Shown here one piece after another: positions 9,201 through 10,276 of a DNA stretch of 10,276 nt (within the stretch, counting starts at the first letter, position 1; each line of letters opens with the position of its first letter). The notes beneath the pieces were generated by a model, which did no database searches, was not told the DNA's origin, and was given only the letters and a program-made list of their open reading frames with translations. The position numbers were made by a program, and so were the translations under genes. The stretch spans positions 252 through 10,527 of the forward strand of contig QULU01000073.1 in the NCBI GenBank assembly GCA_003481775.1. Direction: 5' to 3'. The DNA is from Clostridiaceae bacterium OM02-2AC (lineage in GTDB: Bacteria > Bacillota_I > Bacilli_A > Erysipelotrichales > Erysipelotrichaceae).

Positions 9201-10265
9201 GATGAATACGATCCAAGTGCACCTGATAAATCTGTAGGTGTGTCACCGGAACCGTTTATCAACTTTGGAGCAATCGAAATCACAAACAGTACGGATCGTA
9301 AGACACCACCGTATAAGGAAAGCGAATTTATACCATTCCCGGATACACTGAAAAAAGGAAAGATATTTATCGACACGAATAAGATCACCAGAAAAGAACA
9401 GATTGAGGGCAGTAAAGAGACAAAGGAAGTCTCAGCGAAGATCGATCATCCGGTTTCTGCTTTCATGAAAGCAGATGGCAGTGCAACAGACCTCGTCTAT
9501 GAGAAGGGAAGTACCTGGGGAAATGATAACTTTGCGGTAGAGCTTGTATTCTATAGCGAAAGCGATCAAGTGCTTGCAAGTGTAGATGGGACAATGGGGG
9601 AAATTACAGTTCCAGATGCCGCGGTAAAAATGAAAGTGCGTATCTATCGTGTAAATGCGATGAGTGAAGCGGAATATACATGGGAAGCGATGCTCAGGGA
9701 AAACAGTGATGAAGGGATAACAGCGAAGCTGAAAGCGGACATCACGATGATCACACAGGTAGATATAGCGTTGCCGCAAAAGATCCAGCTGACACTGGAT
9801 GATCAGGTGATGAAACAGAGTACGAACAATGAACAGGCCGTCAATGGAAACGGTATGCCGTTACAGTTTAGCATCGATCGAAGAGTGGTGGAAAAGAGTG
9901 AGAAGGTACCAAGCCTTGCAGGAGAGATGAAAAGCACTGATTATTACAATCAGATTCCTGCTGGAACAGCGTATCTGAAGTGCTCGAATGATGGCTCTAA
10001 CTTTACAAAGATCACAGATGGTGCATGGCTGGATACCGGCTTACCGAATAGCGAACCGGCACATCTGATGCGTCTGGGCGCAGATGCATGGAGCGGCTAT
10101 TACTTCAGTGGGATCACGAGCAAGCAACAGGTATGGAATTTCGATACAAACGGTTCCATCGAGAACGCTTATAAGTTCCGATTCATAACAGAGGTATCGA
10201 AAGAGGATGCGCCGATCAGTAAAAAATATATCTACGAAGTAAAGGGGAAGGAGGAAACGAAATGA
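3..10265 (+). CDS. Giant modular surface protein (FN3-like/Ig-like repeats with internal beta-helix), 5' end off the window
   Basis: This is one uninterrupted frame of more than 3,400 codons ending in TGA; no frameshift or internal stop is seen. The frame is already open before the first possible start (GTG at 15): codons 3-14 read LTKD and continue the strand pattern of the first domain. The true start and any signal peptide therefore lie upstream. In order, the modules are a partial atrophied Ig domain (residues 1-62), an FN3-like/Ig-like array (63-1345), a GLUG-type beta-helix (1347-1636), a Big_2-like domain (1637-1733), a second FN3-like/Ig-like array (1734-3080) and an unassigned C-terminal module (3081-3416). 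Eleven copies of a motif like GLxRNTTYxxxxR mark the FN3-like modules, and a GxWxWY core marks most Ig-like ones. No catalytic motif, transmembrane segment or LPXTG signal is visible. Cysteines are rare and scattered. By analogy with proteins of this architecture it is an extracellular stalk or adhesin; the ligand is unknown. The coding call is very secure, the surface role is inference. Confidence 0.95.
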   Translation: MTKDVALPSSTGKEAISWSAEGNVGVSGNAAIAKVTRSLDQDTEGTLVAKTSSGTRVMRAASAKLLAGEEPQAGQSVAEKTTSISFNMQANHYYLITTDDGMESKLPADHKAAIASGWRRYLWDGAISWDGLNWNTTYYVYEYDLKGTKDVIKKKVKTVKGQIGGSIQLSEDMAAGATLKATLKETMTTKGSWKWEKAESPTSTTWTELSKETSAKENNISSSYVLKQEDSSKYIRATFTAADEAFEGSITASSKTVVKAPLSKVQIYTDMERTSIAKDEHMVVDTKLYALVEPGNFDSEVDYTWHHYKDDGVTIDETIQGRGSFYQLQGKDVNEKICVKAVAKGEGGASGTVISSAFGKTVEAAPTPSPTVAPELAGTNDEAVEDRSITVRMPESYTEGKGLYQFLFKPQNGTIQEFDVYARGSNPVTITGLQANTTYLIYVRAIGENGHLNSDYDKKIYKEVTTKFPYVKGTLEITSTGSGFRFGDTLNATLTGYDTDQTGNYTWYLVNTDGSRGNALTSSTEFGKTIGLKKPEYIGHRLEIVLEGSGNYSGEISAQSEIIKPAIQAAPVETLEYNNSKTDTTVKVNIPSELPEGELVNIGYSKLENGVPEEYRPQGVRGVYESGRSVVISGLQRNTTYYFFMRFHENDRHEKSEWSDNYITVKTKQTDFNGAIRFEYGNAGKLAPTQTERITARLDNINAPGNEPNTKDGAWYWYKQEPGKAEEVINAFYPGTDGCSTYYEIPKSDAPGTRYRVEFEFDKDFKKETEEGVPITRVQSTSESLLEYKLNPMDKPDGAMLKVVENTGTDSTITFRMDGTEGLVYGFRYSLEENVESAQSADYDAYAGTNVTIKGLERNKVYHIWVQTKGNDTRSDSEWSDTCLSVRTKKTGILGYVEIKGTNTAGQEMEAVYNKANYMPEGSDAGGEWQWYRENDSGDYDVITGANTSKYTPQSKDIQKAIKVVYTMPESSDFMDHKEAVTPKIKKQLVSNTTIEQFRQGTDTAESKPSLDFTLGSYEGIWYRIQNDNIPAPESPTAITDEALKAAGWSPCTAVGMNVSKDYENKDLSANTTYTLYVVKAETGETQVSSMARASAEIGTVRQTGTMEITNTTDVKEADRGDISYTKITYPVIGKTITAELKNANNVQGTWKWYKSKTTCGDDGKTPVPATDSDAWEQLASGYSPTINKKHSTLTISEDLWKHYIKAEFVPNNELGYGGDSIKQVNTNYVRKIYNEQITIESSTKDGNGNQTVYTGTKVTALVENWTGKDLKGRFKLFINEDSPKEHTNSTYTENEMNTIEAGWAKEYDGRNVFAVLKVPNDIFLYVDENLLEIPTDRTYTSDRLPYRYGTPISSAEDLYKFMTAQEPFADTTANYVLTNNVNMKNSPIPQDSFLSKLTANGSFEGDYHTISYMDKPLLYGMYGKSSVQNLIIQNADINLTNGTSGACITSRTEGEDVSIKNVFLIDSDLYSNWDTGYIIGGTIYGSASVSNVGAVGGSVTAGRALGGLTGNAGNYAGSSSHYKNVFLLNLEFGSYGSQGASGMVGYLGEGKVTIDNIYVAYQNFKSINVVGNYPQGTTLTNSFFDSTIMPTAITTGFDGKVLGKTSYEMTTSDLFNGSGDWENKEGYYPRLTWIRNHPVVSLYTATRGAFTSVDNQTNNTDMFNGNINGTIKIPEELQKKDYSISSSDPSILKVTDGGTIIPVKTGTAEITITYKQPDLSIGGTASNTYVFNAKKAVNSLTSVNVKGDANPGNSLTVDTSGASGITYKWYRRKSGTTNREIITGAASNTYTIKPSDVGYEINVDVSANGYATMSSGFTDAVTSVRPTGINPENITDNSITVKAQGIEGADYEYAYATSENGNKIIAGHSTDAFTITGLTRNTTYWLFTRVAGGHGYEASDWSSVQIVTTKKTDIVGPIKTDGAVNMGKDVHAYIGDDNLQKGNWKIERIEHNGDRTDITNEASNKSDYDIYYTLKKEDVGKDICFSYNEIENGDYKNPGTKNEPVSYTIENVLRIPQNAPDKPVGNKKDAHSITISHNGDGLYDFGYTDNAGKKIQILDNAQHGYPGNTEVTINELKRNTTYYLYARLHEKEDYEPSGWSPYVTATTAQSDITGKSKIITEGIQKVENTIAFTVQGTDDDTKDLTGIWILERVDKNDDSKRNTILATTDENNPNKISYQLKPEDAGYKIKATFKANGDYTGECSLASEVIANAEQSLGKVETEISNIMQYQMTLKVTDTGDQDAIFEFGYRKHSETDKAIQPNNVSVTWKKDVVINELSRNTEYDFFIRKAEKIGYNASDWTLINKDDPKRTLRSPLLGNINVISASSKPGIDTTLSVAYVGGVYPDKADDTTSGTWQWYLDGVAVDGETNLSFTVPPVDGNPKVTVRYSAKENSDFSSYTERSFGNVFKTDYATPFAPIITPLSEDPEAIGSMLHIVSAKDDFKDIYYYVQSANIDELPALEVSEAVNEKESSKVNNESTANSGHWIKATAKEMDIRLEANKSYVVYVARLESRSYAASGINSARPVRTEKEPIARKNYDQIEEENENVEWKTLQSKTVKYTVDGKAPTVSWKYYVASEKDDSAVWQNIDADMKALDDWRLDDTVDGYARSRFQIPLKYTGQYLKIVMTGIDDYSGTITYITTERLKGALIKGKAQIKASVTTKVLDTLEANYDSDQNDKNGTFTWYRQEVDENGISKKDAVVIPDSKTNGNVSTYALTAADLNHRVFAVYTAAENTEYVGSVQTDPIVVRKKAEQEKPNAPTKVRVNGNSIQFRTPTNYKTDKIVDIPYVQVGYLRYVDGQPVDDAGNSLTTQDEIEANIHWQSEDEYLARESWFHNLQRDSEYRLFAKFIPTAAYDESVVSDPSLPIKTEHALFDEDALVIQDVVDTRQAAARPSNIGSEISFIYSGEGYDEGEFLLHRSNGEKIPVDSDRVETNLTAKTISYSYTYTKEDVGSYITVEYKAKENAAHYQGSIKKTNSVIVTKEMNPNPLDGKYQKLKRDLDTNLILELVNAEYEYYLSDKENYVPTPGDWDTVQANEQGSHVFTNLDRNTEYYLWTRIAETDEYDPSAPDKSVGVSPEPFINFGAIEITNSTDRKTPPYKESEFIPFPDTLKKGKIFIDTNKITRKEQIEGSKETKEVSAKIDHPVSAFMKADGSATDLVYEKGSTWGNDNFAVELVFYSESDQVLASVDGTMGEITVPDAAVKMKVRIYRVNAMSEAEYTWEAMLRENSDEGITAKLKADITMITQVDIALPQKIQLTLDDQVMKQSTNNEQAVNGNGMPLQFSIDRRVVEKSEKVPSLAGEMKSTDYYNQIPAGTAYLKCSNDGSNFTKITDGAWLDTGLPNSEPAHLMRLGADAWSGYYFSGITSKQQVWNFDTNGSIENAYKFRFITEVSKEDAPISKKYIYEVKGKEETK
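201..4049 (+). repeat. First array of alternating FN3-like and Ig-like modules (about 12), protein-level repeat
   Basis: Approximate modules by residue are FN3-like 63-155, Ig 156-257, Ig 258-360, FN3 361-465, Ig 466-562, FN3 563-666, Ig 667-779, FN3 780-887, Ig 888-985, FN3 986-1099, Ig 1100-1228 and Ig-like 1229-1345. The FN3-like units carry the penultimate-strand motif at 127-139 (GLNWNTTYYVYEY), 428-440, 630-642, 851-863 and 1063-1076. Two of them then have an EWSD turn (653-656, 874-877). The Ig-like units have tryptophan cores at W189/W191, W301, W503, W711/W713, W925/W927 and W1147/W1149, each followed about 30-50 residues later by a Y-x-[LI]-x(3)-[DE]-type strand. A Pro/Thr-rich linker (APTPSPTVAPE, 361-371) separates the first Ig pair from the next FN3 unit. 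Copies are strongly diverged, and no near-identical DNA repeats are seen. Boundaries are accurate to perhaps 5-10 residues. The units probably form a rod-like stalk. FN3-like is assigned from the motif and spacing and would need structure prediction to confirm. Confidence 0.75.
4053..4922 (+). other. GLUG-type right-handed beta-helix region, domain within the giant CDS
   Basis: Residues 1347-1636 begin with TPISSAEDLYKFM, then NYVLTNNVNM and a GSFEGDYHTISYMDKPL stretch. This is the pattern of '..I.s.edL..f.....y.Lt.dIdm....F.G.fdG.ghtIs.l..PLf' found at the entry of GLUG beta-helices and in the N-terminal region of M26 IgA1-protease/Zmp-type surface proteins. Short rungs follow: VQNLIIQNADI (1424-1434), VSIKNVFLIDSDL (1454-1466), a GLUG-like rung around GRALGGLTGNAGN (1499-1511) with YKNVFLLNLEF (1519-1529), and GMVGYLGEGK (1539-1548) with IDNIYVAY (1551-1558). 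It closes with GYYPRLTW (1623-1630), a common end of such regions. No HExxH zinc motif accompanies it, so it is not a complete M26 protease. Such helices often bind glycans or proteins; that role is inferred. The DNA at its start is clearly AT-richer than both ends of the gene. Confidence 0.7.
4923..5213 (+). other. Big_2-like bacterial Ig domain, domain within the giant CDS
   Basis: Residues 1637-1733 contain the signature of group 2 bacterial Ig-like domains in the right order: ISSSDPSILKVTDGGTIIPV (1681-1700), then KTGTAEITITYKQ (1701-1713). This is the 'SSDPSVATVD.NG.Itgvk.GtatItat' pattern seen in intimin/invasin-type and many Bacillota surface proteins. The N-terminal strand after the beta-helix (VVSLYT, 1636-1641) and a spacer rich in Asn and Thr (1653-1666) precede it. 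It is the only clear Big_2 signature in the window and joins the beta-helix to the second module array, so it may act as a cap or hinge. Confidence 0.65.
5214..9254 (+). repeat. Second array of alternating FN3-like and Ig-like modules (about 13), protein-level repeat
   Basis: Approximate modules by residue are Ig 1734-1820, FN3 1821-1909, Ig 1910-2013, FN3 2014-2108, Ig 2109-2210, FN3 2211-2312, Ig 2313-2410, FN3 2411-2530, Ig-like 2531-2645, Ig 2646-2750, FN3 2751-2870, Ig 2871-2984 and FN3 2985-3080. The FN3-like hallmark recurs at 1874-1886 (GLTRNTTYWLFTR), 2072-2084, 2274-2286, 2495-2508 (RLEANKSYVVYVAR), 2836-2848 and 3046-3058 (NLDRNTEYYLWTR). Three units keep a following [DG]W[ST] turn (W1898, W2096, W2298). 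Ig cores sit at W1766, W1941, W2145, W2354/W2356, W2570 and W2684; in the last Ig unit the position is F2915. The TLKKEDVGKDI (1970-1980), LKPEDAGYKI (2177-2186) and YTKEDVGSYI (2947-2956) strands are the matching late-strand motif. Copies are diverged from one another and from the first array. Module type is fairly secure, exact borders are not. Confidence 0.75.
9255..10262 (+). other. C-terminal beta-rich module of unassigned family, domain within the giant CDS
   Basis: Residues 3081-3416 follow the last FN3-like unit and do not repeat its motifs. A first half (3081-3225) starts FGAIEITNST, as an Ig unit would, but has a Lys/Glu-rich segment (3111-3142) and then AVELVFYSES and VKMKVRIYRV strands. 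The second half (3237-3416) has regular strands: VDIALPQKIQLTLD (3249-3262), PLQFSIDRRV (3282-3291), HLMRLGADAW (3350-3359), YYFSGIT (3362-3368) and YKFRFITEVS (3386-3395). The phrase order (a 'VDIxLPxxIxLTLD' strand, a 'LGAD' turn, a late 'YKFxF' strand) reminds me of small beta-sandwich modules in secreted Bacillota proteins, but I cannot name a family. The end KGKEETK is hydrophilic, with no LPXTG-type motif, hydrophobic stretch, choline-binding repeat or SLH signature, so this tail is not an ordinary sortase substrate. Confidence 0.6.
10248..10254 (+). promoter_or_regulatory. Consensus Shine-Dalgarno site for the downstream gene
   Basis: AAGGAGG lies inside the last codons of the giant gene, seven bases before the ATG at 10262. 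The match and spacing are close to ideal for a Bacillota ribosome, and this supports the reading of the overlapping ATG as a real start. It sits within the Lys/Gly/Glu-coding tail, so the site and the protein end share the same bases. Confidence 0.85.
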
Positions 10266-10276
10266 GCGAAGAGCAA
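10262..10276 (+). CDS. Start of a downstream gene, translationally coupled; product unknown (3' end off the window)
   Basis: Only five codons are visible (MSEEQ). The ATG overlaps the stop of the giant gene as ATGA, a one-base frame shift, and has a consensus ribosome binding site just upstream. That arrangement is typical of tightly co-expressed genes whose products are needed together. The acidic, non-hydrophobic first five residues do not look like the very start of a standard signal peptide (no early Lys/Arg), but five residues are too few to exclude one. No function can be given. Confidence 0.7.

Noticed and set aside
201..9254. DNA-level tandem repeats or recent module duplication
   Set aside because: The hallmark codons recur, but neighbouring bases differ widely between units. 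No near-identical stretch beyond the short motif was found by eye.
10200..10265. A sortase-type signal or transmembrane helix at the C-terminus
   Set aside because: The last 22 residues are charged, with no LPXTG-like pentapeptide and no run of hydrophobic residues.

Overview
The window is almost entirely one giant reading frame on the + strand. It is open from the left edge to a TGA at 10263-10265, giving at least 3,416 codons, and its beginning lies off the window. The translation has no recognisable enzyme. It reads as a very large modular extracellular (cell-surface or secreted) protein of a low-to-moderate GC Gram-positive, most likely a gut-type Bacillota. The reasons are the perfect AAGGAGG ribosome binding site, the base composition, the near absence of cysteine, and the mixture of bacterial Ig-like, fibronectin-III-like and GLUG-type beta-helix modules. 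An Erysipelotrichales or Clostridia host is a guess from style, not something the sequence proves. Residue numbers below count the GTG at 15-17 as residue 1.

Layout: (1) 3-200, the end of an 'atrophied' bacterial Ig-like domain. (2) 201-4049, a first array of about five FN3-like and seven Ig-like modules, mostly alternating. (3) 4053-4922, an AT-richer beta-helix region with GLUG-like rungs, resembling the N-terminal parts of streptococcal IgA1-protease/Zmp-type surface proteins but without any protease. (4) 4923-5213, a Big_2-like Ig domain. (5) 5214-9254, a second array of six FN3-like and seven Ig-like modules. (6) 9255-10262, a C-terminal beta-rich module of about 336 residues that I cannot assign to a family. 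The chain ends in a charged tail with no LPXTG sorting signal and no hydrophobic anchor.

A second gene starts at 10262. Its ATG overlaps the TGA of the giant gene (ATGA), with a consensus ribosome binding site inside the giant gene's last codons, so the two are probably translationally coupled. Only five codons of it (MSEEQ) are visible. The likely picture is a long stalk carrying a beta-helix in its middle, made together with a partner encoded downstream. How it is anchored cannot be seen here. No RNA gene, CRISPR array, insertion sequence, promoter or terminator is visible, and there is no intergenic space that could hold one.
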